From positions 124,001 to 188,000 of the forward strand of contig WBOU01000006.1 of assembly GCA_009268125.1 (NCBI GenBank): a stretch of DNA of 64,000 bases. The letters are read 5' to 3'. The notes under the pieces are model-generated. The model was not told the origin of the DNA. It ran no database searches and saw only the letters and a program-made list of their open reading frames with translations. Positions within the stretch are counted from its first letter, which is position 1. The number at the start of each line of letters is the position of its first letter. The translations under genes and the position numbers were made by a program. Shown piece after piece: positions 16,185 to 26,288 of the stretch. Origin of the DNA: Chloroflexia bacterium SDU3-3. GTDB taxonomy: Bacteria > Chloroflexota > Chloroflexia > Chloroflexales > Roseiflexaceae.

Positions 16185-17039
16185 GTGAACGTAACAAAAG
16201 CTGTTATCACCAGCGCCGCGCCTAACCAGCGCACCCTGCCGCTCCAGCGCCTCGTCGACCGCGACGGGGCCGCCAAGACGGTGCTCCAGATCATTGTAGA
16301 GGAAGCGATCAGCGCCGAGATCGACGAGATCGGCGTGGTGGTCGCCCCTGGCGATACATCCTCGTTTGCCGAGGCTGCGGGCGAGTACCGCAGCAGGCTG
16401 CGCTTTATCGAGCAGGCCGAGCCGCTGGGCTACGGCCACGCGGTGCTGTGCGCCCGCCCCTTCGTGGGCGACCAGCCCTTCCTGCACCTGGTGGGCGACC
16501 ACCTGTATATGAGCCACACCGCCAAGGGCTGCGCCCAGCAGCTGGTCGAGCTGGCCCGCGCCGAGAGCTGCGCGGTCTCGGCGGTGCAGCCCTCGCGCGA
16601 GAGCCTGCTGCCCTACTACGGCGTGGTCGGCGGGCACCTGGTGGCTGGCCAGCAGAACCTCTACCTAGTGGATCAGGTGGCCGAGAAGCCCACGCCCACC
16701 GAGGCCGAGCAGCGGCTGAACGTGCCCGGGCTGCGCGTGGGCCACTACCTGTGCTTCTTCGGGATGCACGTGCTGACGCCGCAGGTGATGGACATCCTCG
16801 ACCGGCAGCTGGCCGAGGCGGGCGGCGCGCCCATCCAGCTCTCGCCCGCGCTAGATGCGCTGGCCAAGCACGAGCGCTACCTGGCCCTGGCCAACCTGGG
16901 CCGCCGCTACGATGTGGGCGTGAAGTACGGCCTGCTCACCGCCCAGCTGGCCCTGGCCCTGGGCGGCAGCGCCCGCGACGAGGTGCTGGCCATGCTCGTC
17001 GAGCTGCTGGCCACCCGCACGATCGAGTCCGCCCAGTAG
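16185..17039 (+). CDS. UTP--glucose-1-phosphate uridylyltransferase-like nucleotidyltransferase
   Basis: A 284-residue NTP_transferase-fold protein resembling bacterial GalU. It has VVAPGD, an [20 protein letters not shown] segment typical of GalU (E-x(4)-GxGHAV), and HLVGDHLY as the metal-binding Asp box. The N-terminal part is degenerate: [21 protein letters not shown] lacks the GxGTRxLP signature, so activity or substrate may differ. The GTG start at 16185 is chosen because GGAGAG lies 6 bp upstream. The next gene begins 39 bp downstream and also contains a nucleotidyltransferase, which suggests joint nucleotide-sugar metabolism. Confidence 0.75.
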   Translation: MNVTKAVITSAAPNQRTLPLQRLVDRDGAAKTVLQIIVEEAISAEIDEIGVVVAPGDTSSFAEAAGEYRSRLRFIEQAEPLGYGHAVLCARPFVGDQPFLHLVGDHLYMSHTAKGCAQQLVELARAESCAVSAVQPSRESLLPYYGVVGGHLVAGQQNLYLVDQVAEKPTPTEAEQRLNVPGLRVGHYLCFFGMHVLTPQVMDILDRQLAEAGGAPIQLSPALDALAKHERYLALANLGRRYDVGVKYGLLTAQLALALGGSARDEVLAMLVELLATRTIESAQ

Positions 17040-17078
17040 CTGGTGCCCCACGCACCCGCCGTGACCCAGGAGCACGCC

Positions 17079-20000
17079 GTGTCTGTTCTCACCACGATCA
17101 TCACCTCGCCCACCCCCGAGGAGCGCGACCGCTCGCTCGACGCCTTCTGCCGCGACGCCACGGTGGATGCGCTGCTGCGCGAGTGCGCCGAGCTGGATGC
17201 GCTGCGCCGATCCAGCGACAACCTCTACCATCGGGTGCGCGCGCTGTTCTTTCTCTACGCGATCTACCGATTCTATCTACCGCGCCACGCCCAGGCCTCG
17301 TGCCGTGGCCTCATCCCCTTCGAGGGCTACGAGCACCTGCTCAACCGCCGCTTCGAGGAGGCGATCACGGTCTTCAGCGAGGCCGCCCAGGCCGAGGGGC
17401 CGACCGACGCGCTGTGCAGCGCGCTGGCCAACGCCTACCACCGGCTGGCCTTCCAGACCCTGGCCGACCAGGTGCGCCGCTCGGTGCGCTCGGTGCGCGG
17501 CAACCAGTGGATGTTCCGCGTCGGCCACCCGTTCGACCAGCCGCTGCGGGTGCGGCCCGAGCTGCTGCGCCCGCTGGATGCGCACGGCTACGCCTTCCCC
17601 GTGCTGCGCGAGACCACGCCGGTGCGCATGGATCTGACCCACAGCGGCTGGAGCGACATCTTCTTCCTGGGCATGGATTTCCCCGAGGGCGCGCAGGTGC
17701 TGAACGTCTCGATCGACCTGGGCGTGCACGGGCGCGACGCCGCCCCCAGGCCGCCGGTCGAGGCCTACTTCCGCGTGATCGACCAGCCGGTGCTGCGGCT
17801 CACCAGCATCGACCTGGCCACCACCGCCGACATCACCGACCTGTCCGAGGTCTTCGACTTCGCCCGCGACTACCTGGGCCTGCTCAAGGCCGCCCTGATC
17901 GCGGCAGGCGTGGTGCCGCCCGGGATCGAGGGGTCGGGCCAGAAGCTCTCGGATCTGCTGGCGCGGATGGTCGGCCAGGGGCGCGGCATCGAGCTGGTGA
18001 GCCAGGTCAACGACATCCCCAAAGGCTCGCGGCTGGCCGTTTCCACCAACCTGCTGGCCGCGCTGATCGCGGCGTGCATGCGCGCCACCGGGCAGGCCAC
18101 ATCGCTCACCGGCCAGCTGCGCGAGGACGAGCGGCGGCTGGTGGCCGCCCGCGCCATCCTGGGCGAGTGGCTGGGCGGCTCGGGCGGCGGCTGGCAGGAT
18201 TCAGGCGGCGTCTGGCCGGGGATCAAGCACATCCAGGGCACGCTGGCCACCGAGGGCGACCCCGAGCACGGCATTAGCCGGGGGCGGCTGCTGCCAAGCC
18301 ACCACATCCTCACCCGCGACCAGGCATCCGACGCCACACGCCAGGCCCTGCAGGATAGCCTGGTGCTGGTGCACGGCGGCATGGCCCAGAACGTCGGGCC
18401 GATCTTGGAGATGGTGACGGAGAAGTACCTGCTGCGCAGCGATGCCGAGTGGGTTGGCCGCCAGGACGCGATTAGCATCCTTGAGCACATCCTGGCCGCC
18501 CTGCGCGATGGCGACATCGCCGCCATCGGCGAGCTGACCACCCGCAACTTCTTCGGCCCGATCCAGACGATCATCCCCTGGGCATCCAACCTCTACACCG
18601 AGCAGCTGATCGCCCAGGCCCGCGAGCGCTTCGGCCAAGACTTCTGGGGCTTCTGGATGCTCGGCGGCATGTCGGGCGGCGGCATGGGCTTTATCTTCGC
18701 GCCCCACCGTAAGGCCGAGGCCCAAGAGTACCTGCAGACCATGATGCGCGAGACCAAGCGGCGGCTGGAAAACGCGCTGCCCTTCGCCATGGACCCGGTG
18801 GTCTACGACTTCGCGATCAACGAGCGCGGCACCTACGCCGACCTGCTGGAGGGCGACAGCGCGCTGATGCCGCCCGGCTACTACGCCCTAACGGTGCCGC
18901 AGATGCTGCGGGCCGACCCGCGCAGCCTCGCGCCCTCGCGCCGCGCCGAGCTAGAGCGCTTCGGGATGGCGGTGCGCACCCAGCCCCAGCTCTCCACCAT
19001 GGTGCCCAAGCTGTTCGACCTGCTGCTGCCGCGCGCCCAGGAGGACGGCGGCGGCGCGCAGACGCTCCAGGCCCTGCTTGAGCAGAATGGCTTCGACCGG
19101 CTCCAGCACGAGCAGATCCGCGCCGACCTGCGCGCCGGGCGCATCGGGCTACTGCAGAACCGGCTCGCGCCCACCACCGACATCCGCGACGTGGAGCAGG
19201 GCGATGTGGTGGACGCCACCGGCGGCCTGCCCGACGAGCTGCGCGCCCTCGGCGCGGCAGCGCTCCAGCGCGGCGAGGTGGCCGTGGTGTCGCTGGCGGC
19301 GGGCGCAGGCAGCCGCTGGACCCAGGGCGCAGGCGTGGTGAAGGCGCTCCACCCCTTCGCCAAGCTAGGCGGCAGGCACCGCACCTTCATCGAGACCCAC
19401 CTGGCCAAGAGCCGCCGCGCCAGCAGGCTGGCCGGAACGCCGGTGCCGCACATCTTCACCACCAGCTACCTGACCCACGGCCCCACCGAGGCCTACCTGC
19501 GCAGCGAGGCCAACTACGGCTACCAGGGGCCTCTGTTGCTCTCGCCGGGGCGCTCGGTGGGCCTGCGGCTGGTGCCCATGGCCCGCGACCTGCGCTTCGC
19601 CTGGGAGGAGACCGCCCAGCAGATCCTGGACGCACAGGCCCAGAAGATGCGCGACAGCCTGCACTCGGCCCTGATCGGCTGGGCGCTGGGCACTGGCGAG
19701 GGCAGCGACTACACCGACAACATGCCCAGCCAGTGCCTGCACCCCACCGGCCACTGGTTCGAGCTGCCCAACATGCTGCGCAACGGCACGCTGGCGCGGC
19801 TGCTGGCTGAGCGCCCCCAGCTGCGCTACCTGATGCTGCACAACATCGACACGCTCGGGGCCGACCTCGACCCGGCGCTGCTGGGCCTGCACATCCAGCG
19901 CGGCGGCGCGCTGACCTTCGAGGTGATCACCCGCCGGATCGAGGATCGCGGCGGCGGCCTCGCCCGCGTGGATGGCCAGCTGCGCCTGCTGGAGGGCCTG

Positions 20001-20402
20001 GCGATGCCGCGCGAGGAGGACGAGTTCACGCTCTCGTACTACAACACGCTCACCACCTGGATCAGCATCGACCAGCTGCTCGACGCCTTCGGGCTGCGCC
20101 GCGAGGATCTGGCCGATGAGGAAAAGGTCACGGCGGCGGTGCGGGCGCTGGGCGCGCGGCTGCCCACCTACATCACCCTGAAGGATGTAAAGAAGCGCTG
20201 GGGCCACGGCCAGGAGGACATATTCCCGGTGGCGCAGTTTGAAAAGCTGTGGGGCGATATGACCGCGCTGGCCGACCTGCGCAGCGTGTTCGTGGCGGTG
20301 CCCCGCCCGCGCGGCCAGCAGCTGAAGGATCAGGCCCAGCTCGACGGCTGGCTGCGCGACGGCACGGCGGCCTATGTCGAGGGCCTGTGCGAGTGGGACT
20401 GA
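17079..20402 (+). CDS. fusion of GHMP sugar-kinase-like region and UDPGP-type pyrophosphorylase
   Basis: A 1107-residue cytoplasmic protein. Residues about 1-330 are a helical region of unknown function. About 330-560 resembles GHMP kinases of the fucokinase/heptose-kinase type: [12 protein letters not shown]…PGIKHIQG near 367-386 and [12 protein letters not shown] near 528-539. The C-terminal part is UDPGP-like. It has a nucleotide loop [12 protein letters not shown] near 734-745, a distant Lys, then [10 protein letters not shown] and a [12 protein letters not shown] box. This order is reversed compared with the known bifunctional Fkp (pyrophosphorylase first). It may phosphorylate a free sugar and activate it to an NDP-sugar; the sugar is unknown. 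The GTG at 17079 is preferred because of CCAGGAG 6 bp upstream. Confidence 0.7.
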   Translation: MSVLTTIITSPTPEERDRSLDAFCRDATVDALLRECAELDALRRSSDNLYHRVRALFFLYAIYRFYLPRHAQASCRGLIPFEGYEHLLNRRFEEAITVFSEAAQAEGPTDALCSALANAYHRLAFQTLADQVRRSVRSVRGNQWMFRVGHPFDQPLRVRPELLRPLDAHGYAFPVLRETTPVRMDLTHSGWSDIFFLGMDFPEGAQVLNVSIDLGVHGRDAAPRPPVEAYFRVIDQPVLRLTSIDLATTADITDLSEVFDFARDYLGLLKAALIAAGVVPPGIEGSGQKLSDLLARMVGQGRGIELVSQVNDIPKGSRLAVSTNLLAALIAACMRATGQATSLTGQLREDERRLVAARAILGEWLGGSGGGWQDSGGVWPGIKHIQGTLATEGDPEHGISRGRLLPSHHILTRDQASDATRQALQDSLVLVHGGMAQNVGPILEMVTEKYLLRSDAEWVGRQDAISILEHILAALRDGDIAAIGELTTRNFFGPIQTIIPWASNLYTEQLIAQARERFGQDFWGFWMLGGMSGGGMGFIFAPHRKAEAQEYLQTMMRETKRRLENALPFAMDPVVYDFAINERGTYADLLEGDSALMPPGYYALTVPQMLRADPRSLAPSRRAELERFGMAVRTQPQLSTMVPKLFDLLLPRAQEDGGGAQTLQALLEQNGFDRLQHEQIRADLRAGRIGLLQNRLAPTTDIRDVEQGDVVDATGGLPDELRALGAAALQRGEVAVVSLAAGAGSRWTQGAGVVKALHPFAKLGGRHRTFIETHLAKSRRASRLAGTPVPHIFTTSYLTHGPTEAYLRSEANYGYQGPLLLSPGRSVGLRLVPMARDLRFAWEETAQQILDAQAQKMRDSLHSALIGWALGTGEGSDYTDNMPSQCLHPTGHWFELPNMLRNGTLARLLAERPQLRYLMLHNIDTLGADLDPALLGLHIQRGGALTFEVITRRIEDRGGGLARVDGQLRLLEGLAMPREEDEFTLSYYNTLTTWISIDQLLDAFGLRREDLADEEKVTAAVRALGARLPTYITLKDVKKRWGHGQEDIFPVAQFEKLWGDMTALADLRSVFVAVPRPRGQQLKDQAQLDGWLRDGTAAYVEGLCEWD

Positions 20403-20410
20403 TCGAGCGG

Positions 20411-20439
20411 GGGCTAGGTGACCAATGGCCACCTAGCCC
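20411..20439 (+). terminator. hairpin after the kinase/pyrophosphorylase gene
   Basis: A 10-bp perfect stem (GGGCTAGGTG/CACCTAGCCC) with a 9-nt loop. Confidence 0.65.
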
Positions 20440-20512
20440 AGCCCCCAACGGCAATCGCGGCATGGTAGAATACGGCCACTAGGCACATACCCGTAGCCCC
20501 AAGGCCAGCCCT

Positions 20513-21952
20513 ATGAAGCCCACCGCCGAGCAGCGCAACGCCGCATCCCCAACCCAACAGCACGCCCGCAAGATGGCCGAGCAGCGCGCCGAGCTTCAGC
20601 GGCGGCAGATCGCCGAGCTGGCCACGCTCGCGTGCTTCCAGGGCGTGCCCACCGCGGTGCTGCAGGGGCTCGCCCCGCACTGCACCCTGCGCATCCTCAC
20701 GCCGGGCGGGCCAAGCCTTGAGCAGGGCCGCCAGCCAAGCCTCTACATCGTGCTGCAGGGCCAAGCCGACCTGGCCCTGATCGACCAGCACCACCGCACT
20801 GTGGAGATCGGAACCTATAGCCGGGGCGCGTGCTTTGGCGAGGGGCCGCTGTTCGGCGCGATCTTCCGGGGGGTCTACGCCGAATCCAGCGAGCTATGCT
20901 CGCTGCTGCAAATCTCGATCGAGGCCGTGCGCACCGCCAGCGCGGCCAGCCCCGCGCTGGCGGCCAACCTGCGCGAGGTCTACCGACACCACCTGGCCGC
21001 CCACGCGCTCAGCCGCACCCAGCTCTTCCAGTCGCTCGCCCCCGCCGAGCGCGACCAGATCGCCCAGATGCTCACGCCGCACACCTACGAGCACGGCCAG
21101 CAGATCATCGCCCTCGGCGAGCCGGGGTCGGCGCTCTACCTGATCGAGTCGGGCCAGTGCGTGATCAGCCGCGACGGCGCGCTGATCGCCCAGCTGGAAG
21201 ATGGCGCATTCTTCGGCGAGATCTCGCTGCTGACCGGCAGCAGACACACCGCCGACGTCCACGCCATCACGCCCACCACTGTGCTTGAGCTGCCGCGCTC
21301 CACCTTCCTCGATCTGATCGAGCGCCACGCCGAGCTGTCCCAGCAGCTCCACCACCTCGTCGAGCAGCGGCTGCAGGCGCAGTCATCCCAGAGCCACGAT
21401 GGCCACCTGGCGCTGGTGGGCAGCGCCATACCGCACGGGCTGCTGCGCGGCTCGCACCTGCTGGTGCGCGACACCACGCGCTGCCCCGATGGCTGCTCGC
21501 TCTGCACCCAGGCCTGCGCCGAGCGGCACGGCCAGCCGCGCCTGCGGCCAAACGGCGTGGCCTACAAGCACCTCGACCTGATGGACGCGTGCCGCCAGTG
21601 CAGCAGCCAGCCCGAGTGCGTAGCCGCCTGCCCGCACGATGCCATCCAGCGCGCTCCCAACGGCGCGCTGATCATCACCGGCAGCTGCGATGGGTGTGGC
21701 AAATGTGCCCCGGCCTGCCCCTACGATGCCATCACGATGATCGACCACCCCTTCACCCCGCAGCCCCAGCTGCAAAAGCTCTGGCAGCGCCTCATCCGCC
21801 GCAATGGCGAGATCGCGCTCGACCCTGTGCGCCCGGCCCAGAGCCCCGACAAATGCGATCTCTGCCACGGCCACAGCGACCTCGCCTGCGTCGAGGGCTG
21901 CCCGACCGGGGCGCTCCGGCTCATCCCCGTCGACGAGATCTTCCCGTTCTAG
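20513..21952 (+). CDS. two cyclic-nucleotide-binding domains fused to a multi-cluster ferredoxin
   Basis: A 479-residue cytoplasmic protein. Residues about 45-150 and 165-285 are two cNMP-binding beta-rolls; the second is well preserved (GEPGSALYLIESGQCVI, DGAFFGEISLLTGSRHTADV). Residues about 320-475 hold four cysteine groups: CPDGCSLCTQAC, CRQC…CVAACP, CDGCGKCAPACP and CDLC…CVEGCPTGAL. This suggests up to four [4Fe-4S] clusters of the DMSO-reductase B-subunit/HycB type. No DNA-binding domain is present. A plausible role is a ligand-gated electron-transfer module; the partner oxidoreductase is not nearby. A TAGAAT hexamer at 20465 may be the -10. Confidence 0.8.
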   Translation: MKPTAEQRNAASPTQQHARKMAEQRAELQRRQIAELATLACFQGVPTAVLQGLAPHCTLRILTPGGPSLEQGRQPSLYIVLQGQADLALIDQHHRTVEIGTYSRGACFGEGPLFGAIFRGVYAESSELCSLLQISIEAVRTASAASPALAANLREVYRHHLAAHALSRTQLFQSLAPAERDQIAQMLTPHTYEHGQQIIALGEPGSALYLIESGQCVISRDGALIAQLEDGAFFGEISLLTGSRHTADVHAITPTTVLELPRSTFLDLIERHAELSQQLHHLVEQRLQAQSSQSHDGHLALVGSAIPHGLLRGSHLLVRDTTRCPDGCSLCTQACAERHGQPRLRPNGVAYKHLDLMDACRQCSSQPECVAACPHDAIQRAPNGALIITGSCDGCGKCAPACPYDAITMIDHPFTPQPQLQKLWQRLIRRNGEIALDPVRPAQSPDKCDLCHGHSDLACVEGCPTGALRLIPVDEIFPF

Positions 21953-22060
21953 CCCAAACGGGCAGCGGGCATGGGACCGCTGGGGCATACAGCGAGGCCG
22001 CGCGCGCGGCTATACTGAGCGCGGTATGCATCGATACCGCAGCTACCACCACCCACGCCT

Positions 22061-22699
22061 ATGATCGCACAGCTTATCGAGTCACTCCTCGCCCTGCTGT
22101 TCCCCGAGCGCTGCGCGGGCTGCGGCGCCCTGGGCGAGCCGCTCTGCGAGCGCTGCCGCAGCGCCCTGGACATCTACCCCGACCATGTGCGCGGCATCCC
22201 CGCGCTCGATGCCATCAGCATCGGCTACATCTACCAGCGGCCCATCCGCGAGGCCATCCACCAGCTCAAGTACCGCCGCCGCAGGCGCGTGGCCCAGCCC
22301 CTTGGGCAGCTGCTGGCCGAGCTAGCCCGCCCCCACGCCCCCGACATCGACGCGGTCATGCCGGTGCCAATGCACGCCAGCCGCCTCGCCGAGCGTGGCT
22401 TCAACCAGGCCGAGCTGCTGGCCAGCGCGGCGGCGCGCGGGGCTGGGCTGCCATGCGTTGCCGCGGGGCTGGTGCGCACTCGCGCCACCAGCCAGCAGGC
22501 CCACCTCAACGCCCAGCAGCGCCAAGCAAACATGCGCGGCGTGTTTGCCTGGCAGGCCGCTGCACCGCCACCCGCACGAATTCTGCTAGTCGACGATGTG
22601 CTCACCACCGGCGCGACCATGAGCGCCTGCGCCATAGCGCTGCGTGAGGCGGGCAGCCGCGAGGTCTATGGCCTCGCGCTGGCCCGCAGCATCCGCTAG
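22061..22699 (+). CDS. comF: ComF family phosphoribosyltransferase-like protein
   Basis: A 212-residue protein with an N-terminal zinc-ribbon (CAGCGALGEPLCERC) and a C-terminal PRTase-fold domain. The PRPP-type loop ILLVDDVLTTGATM is clear near residue 172. ComF proteins are linked to DNA uptake in competent bacteria, but many free-living bacteria carry one without proven competence. It is followed by a bidirectional hairpin and the convergent cpaF-like gene. Confidence 0.9.
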   Translation: MIAQLIESLLALLFPERCAGCGALGEPLCERCRSALDIYPDHVRGIPALDAISIGYIYQRPIREAIHQLKYRRRRRVAQPLGQLLAELARPHAPDIDAVMPVPMHASRLAERGFNQAELLASAAARGAGLPCVAAGLVRTRATSQQAHLNAQQRQANMRGVFAWQAAAPPPARILLVDDVLTTGATMSACAIALREAGSREVYGLALARSIR

Positions 22700-22710
22700 G
22701 GCGCAAAAAA

Positions 22711-22738
22711 GGGCGCGCCGGGTTTCCCCAGCGCGCCC
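22711..22738. terminator. bidirectional terminator between comF and the convergent ATPase gene
   Basis: An 8-bp outer stem (GGGCGCGC/GCGCGCCC) with an inner GGG/CCC pair, preceded by AAAAAA on the comF side. Confidence 0.75.
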
Positions 22739-22757
22739 CACCTGCGGCAGCCAGCAG

Positions 22758-24272
22758 CTACCAGCGCCCGCTCTGGCCCGGCACTGTCGCACCGAAGATG
22801 CTAGGCGGCAGCTTGAAGCCATGGGCCTCCAGCTTACTGGTGAAGCGCGGGCGCGTACCCGTCGGCTTCAGATCGCATATGATCTTACCCTCGGGCGTCT
22901 TACCCTTGATGTCTAGGATGAAGATATCCTGTAGCACCACGGTGTCGCCCTCCATGCCCTGCACCTCGGTGATATAGGCCACCTTGCGCTGGCCATCGTC
23001 GAGGCGGGTCTGCTGCACAATCAGGTCGATAGCCGAGGCGATCTGCTCGCGGATAACCTTGAGCGGCATATCCATACCGGCCATCATCGCCATTGTCTCC
23101 ATACGCGAGATAGCATCGCGCGGGGTGTTGGCGTGCAGTGTGGTGAGCGAGCCGTCGTGACCGGTGTTCATGGCCTGGAGCATGTCCATCGTCTCGCCGC
23201 CGCGGCACTCGCCGATCACCACGCGCTCGGGGCGCATACGCAGCGAGTTAATCACCAGGTCGCGAATGCTCACGCGGCCCGAGCCATCGATCTCGGCGGG
23301 CTTCGACTCAAGCCGCACCACGTGATCCTGGCCCAGCTTCAGCTCGGCGCTGTCCTCGATCGTCACGATTCGCTCATCCTGCGGGATGAAGTTGGAGAGC
23401 ACGTTGAGCAGCGTAGTCTTACCAGAGCCAGTGCCACCGGACACCACCACGTTCAGGCGGCTCACCACACAGGCGCGCAGGAACTCGGCCATCTCGTTCG
23501 TGACCGAGCCAAACCGCACGAGATCCTCGATCTGCAGCTTGTTCTTGGAAAACTTACGGATGGTGATCGAGGGGCCATCGATCGCGCAGGGCGGGATGAT
23601 GGCATTGACGCGGCTGCCATCAGGCAGGCGGGCATCCACCATCGGCCATTTGCGGTCGACGCGGCGGCCCAGCGGGCGGATGATGCGGTCAATCACCTTC
23701 AGCACGTGCTCGTCGTTGGCAAACTGCACGGGCGTCATGATCAGCTTGCCCTTCTGCTCGATGTAGACTTGCTTGGGGCCATTGACCATGACCTCGCTCA
23801 CCGTCTCATCGCGCAGCAGCGGCTCCATCGGCCCGAAGCCGAACAGCTCATCGAGCACCATGTCGTAGAGCTGGCGCACCTGCGGCTCGCTCAGGCTGGT
23901 GTTGCTCTGGCGGTAGTAGTTGCCAAAGCGCTCCTGCAGCATGCGCTCGGACTCGGGGGTGCGCTTCAGCTCTTGGTTGTTCAGCGAGCCTTGGATGCGG
24001 TCGACGATCCAGAGCGACAGCTCGATGATCTTCTGCTGTGTTGCGGTGTCGCTCGTGCCGTATGAAACAGCGCCGCCGGCTCCGACCGTCGCGCTCGACA
24101 CGCGCTCCTCCAGGGCCGAGCGCTGGGGCGCAGGCGCGGCGTTCGGCGGTGGCGGTGGCACTGCGGTGCCCAGCTGCGAGCCGCGCGGCTCGGCGGGCGG
24201 GGCGGGCTGTGGGGCAGGGGCCGCATTCTCGGCAGGCTGTGGGGTGTTTCCAATACGCTTCAGAAGCGACAT
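22758..24272 (-). CDS. CpaF/TadA-type secretion ATPase
   Basis: A 504-residue ATPase of the type II/IV secretion superfamily. A Pro/Ala-rich N-terminal stretch (about 1-60) precedes the N-domain (NYYRQSN…LYDMVLDELFGFGPMEPLL, common in CpaF). Walker A is GGTGSGKTTLLN near residue 279, followed by an Asp/Glu box (RIVTIEDSAEL) and Walker B-like VIGECRGGETMDMLQAMNTGH. It powers assembly of Tad-type pili or related filaments at the inner membrane. No TadB/TadC or pilin gene is nearby; instead an AAA ATPase gene lies 50 bp upstream in the same run. Confidence 0.9.
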   Translation of the reverse strand: MSLLKRIGNTPQPAENAAPAPQPAPPAEPRGSQLGTAVPPPPPNAAPAPQRSALEERVSSATVGAGGAVSYGTSDTATQQKIIELSLWIVDRIQGSLNNQELKRTPESERMLQERFGNYYRQSNTSLSEPQVRQLYDMVLDELFGFGPMEPLLRDETVSEVMVNGPKQVYIEQKGKLIMTPVQFANDEHVLKVIDRIIRPLGRRVDRKWPMVDARLPDGSRVNAIIPPCAIDGPSITIRKFSKNKLQIEDLVRFGSVTNEMAEFLRACVVSRLNVVVSGGTGSGKTTLLNVLSNFIPQDERIVTIEDSAELKLGQDHVVRLESKPAEIDGSGRVSIRDLVINSLRMRPERVVIGECRGGETMDMLQAMNTGHDGSLTTLHANTPRDAISRMETMAMMAGMDMPLKVIREQIASAIDLIVQQTRLDDGQRKVAYITEVQGMEGDTVVLQDIFILDIKGKTPEGKIICDLKPTGTRPRFTSKLEAHGFKLPPSIFGATVPGQSGRW

Positions 24273-24322
24273 TGTGCAGATCTCCTCTCAGGAGGCAAGC
24301 TCATGGGTTAGAAACGGTGTGC

Positions 24323-25711
24323 CTAGTTAAACTTCACAAAGTACGCCTCGCAGGCGCGGTCGATCAGCTCTTTCGACATGGTGGGCGTTGCGCCGCGGTA
24401 GCGCGACTCATCCAAGATCTGGTCGCACAGGTCGCGCGGGTGGCAGGAGCGCAGGTCGCGCCGCACCTTCATATAGTGCTCCTGGATCAGGTAGCGCAGC
24501 CCATCATCCGAGTAGGGCACGCCCTTGGCCTTGGCCACGCGCCGGAAGATCTCGCGGTACTCATCGGGCGTGGGATTGGGCACCTCGATCTTGTGGCGGA
24601 TGCGCCGCAGGAAGGCATCATCGACCAGATCTTTCGGCGAGAGATTGGTTGAGAACACGATCAGCACATCGAAGGGCACCTGCAGCTTCTTGCCGGTCTG
24701 CAGCGCCAGATAGTCGATCTTCTTCTCCAGCGGCACGATCCAGCGGTTCAGCAGATCCTGCGGGCGGATCTTCTGCCGCCCGAAGTCGTCGATCAGGAAC
24801 AGCCCGCCGTTAGCCTTCAGCTGGTAGGGGGCCTCGTACACCTTCGAGATCGGGTCGAAGATCAGCTCCAGCTGCTCCATGATCAGCTCGCCGCCGACCA
24901 CCACCTGCGGTCGCTTGCACACCACCCAGCGGCGGTCGGGCACGAACTCGTGATGCTGGGGGGCGCCGCCAAACGCCGCGTTTGGCTCGCTGCGCGTCAC
25001 CGGGGGCTGCGGGATGGGCTTGTGGTTCAGCGGGTCGAAGACCTTGATCACCTGACCGTCGATCTCCACCGCGTAGGGGATGAGGATCTGGCCGCCCATC
25101 ATGTTGGCGATGCCCTCGGCGATCGTGGTCTTGCCGTTGCCGGGCGGGCCATACAGGAAGAGCGACCGGGCCGAGTTGGCGGCGGGGCCGATCTTGTCGA
25201 GCATGGTCTGGTTCACCACCAGGTGGCTGAAGGCATCATTGACCACGCGGCCATCCACCACCATATTGCCCACCGACTGGCGCTGCACGATATCGATGTA
25301 CACCGCCAGCGGCACCGGGGCCGGGCCTGCATACTGCGAGCGCGCCAGCACCTCGTTGATCTTCAGGCGACCCTTGTTGGCGATCACATACTGGAAGGCG
25401 CGCTCGTTGAAGCCGCCCTGCGCGCCGGTGATATCAACATACTCCTCAAGCTTGAGGAACTCCAGCGCCTTGTCGATCACGCCCAGGAAGGGCAGCTTGG
25501 TCTCGTCTTCGATCTGCTGGCCGGTGATGCTGCCGTTGAAGTAGACGATCTTCAGCACCAGATCGTTGATGAAGCCCATGCCCAGGCCCGTCTCGCTGAT
25601 CGAGGTCGGCTCGGGGGGGATCGGAACGACCGGGCCGCCGCCACCGCCGCCAGAACCAGCGGTCGGGCCCTGGTTGGATGCACTCGTAAACTCGCGTAGT
25701 TGAAAGCTCAT
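24323..25711 (-). CDS. AAA ATPase with N-terminal winged-helix-like region
   Basis: A 462-residue protein. A Gly/Pro-rich linker (about 15-35) is followed by a winged-helix-like segment (about 45-125, FINDLVLKIVYFNGSITGQQ…). The AAA domain has Walker A GPPGNGKTT near residue 189, Walker B GGLFLIDDFGR near 310, and sensor strand VLIVFSTNLSP followed by RIRHKIEVPNPTPDEYREIF. Sequence logic resembles MoxR/ClpX-like remodelling ATPases rather than a secretion motor. It is cotranscribed with the CpaF-like gene downstream and a small unknown gene upstream (4-bp overlap), suggesting a shared role in assembling a surface machine. Confidence 0.75.
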   Translation of the reverse strand: MSFQLREFTSASNQGPTAGSGGGGGGPVVPIPPEPTSISETGLGMGFINDLVLKIVYFNGSITGQQIEDETKLPFLGVIDKALEFLKLEEYVDITGAQGGFNERAFQYVIANKGRLKINEVLARSQYAGPAPVPLAVYIDIVQRQSVGNMVVDGRVVNDAFSHLVVNQTMLDKIGPAANSARSLFLYGPPGNGKTTIAEGIANMMGGQILIPYAVEIDGQVIKVFDPLNHKPIPQPPVTRSEPNAAFGGAPQHHEFVPDRRWVVCKRPQVVVGGELIMEQLELIFDPISKVYEAPYQLKANGGLFLIDDFGRQKIRPQDLLNRWIVPLEKKIDYLALQTGKKLQVPFDVLIVFSTNLSPKDLVDDAFLRRIRHKIEVPNPTPDEYREIFRRVAKAKGVPYSDDGLRYLIQEHYMKVRRDLRSCHPRDLCDQILDESRYRGATPTMSKELIDRACEAYFVKFN

Positions 25712-26049
25712 AGTGGTATCTGTGGGATAGGGCGATCTGCCAGCCAGGGCACATCGCGGATGAAAATATGGTCGCTCAGCGGGCTGAGAAGCACAATATG
25801 CGCAGCGGCGACAAGCATCTGCGCGCTGTGGTAGATCAGGGTTTCCTCGGATGCGCTATAGACATGTGCATCGATAATGGTGAGGAACGAGGCGCGGTTG
25901 GCATCGATCACATCTTTCAGCCACTGATCGGGGCCAGTATGGATGCTGCCAATGATAACATGCTCGGGGGTGCGAATAAAGACCCGAATCGCGCCCGAGT
26001 CTGTTGGCGGGGGAGAATACGTGCCCGTGTCGTCCGCATGCGGTTCCAT
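25708..26049 (-). CDS. small unknown protein coupled to the AAA ATPase
   Basis: A 113-residue protein, start at 26049 fixed by GGGAGGTGAG. No signal peptide or membrane helix. The pattern IRVFIRTPEHVIIGSIH…FLTIIDAHVYSASEE…AAAHIVLLSPLSDHIFI suggests a small beta-rich fold of Sm-like or PilZ-like size. I do not recognise a family. Its stop overlaps the AAA ATPase start by 4 nt, so the two are translationally coupled. A consensus promoter lies 120 bp upstream, making this the first gene of the ATPase operon. Confidence 0.6.
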   Translation of the reverse strand: MEPHADDTGTYSPPPTDSGAIRVFIRTPEHVIIGSIHTGPDQWLKDVIDANRASFLTIIDAHVYSASEETLIYHSAQMLVAAAHIVLLSPLSDHIFIRDVPWLADRPIPQIPL

Positions 26050-26168
26050 CTCACCTCCCACAGGTTTCCTCGGCCCCGTGCGCCATGTGGTGGCGAGACA
26101 AGAGACCCCGAGGCTCGACAGGAACAGACCATACAAAAACGCCAAGCGATACGATATCGCTCGGCTCT

Positions 26169-26197
26169 AGTATACGGTCCGAGGGCTTGGATGGCAA
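26169..26197 (-). promoter_or_regulatory. sigma70-type promoter of the AAA/CpaF operon
   Basis: On the minus strand TTGCCA (26197-26192), a 17-bp spacer and TATACT (26174-26169). The leader would be about 110 nt long. Confidence 0.75.
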
Positions 26198-26244
26198 TAG
26201 TACAAGAGAGCTAGTCTCTCACGGTATCGTTACCAGCCCGGGGT

Positions 26245-26276
26245 GTCGGCTGGGGGCGCGGGGCCGCCCAGCCGAC
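26245..26276 (-). terminator. terminator of the TPR gene
   Basis: A perfect 10-bp stem (GTCGGCTGGG/CCCAGCCGAC) with a GC-rich loop, 12 bp after the TPR gene stop. Confidence 0.7.
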
Positions 26277-26288
26277 GCGGGGAAACAG

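Noticed and set aside
16448-18277. A 609-codon frame across the GalU-like and kinase genes
   Set aside because: Low-complexity Arg/Pro/Ala composition, a typical high-GC shadow; motifs are in the chosen frames.
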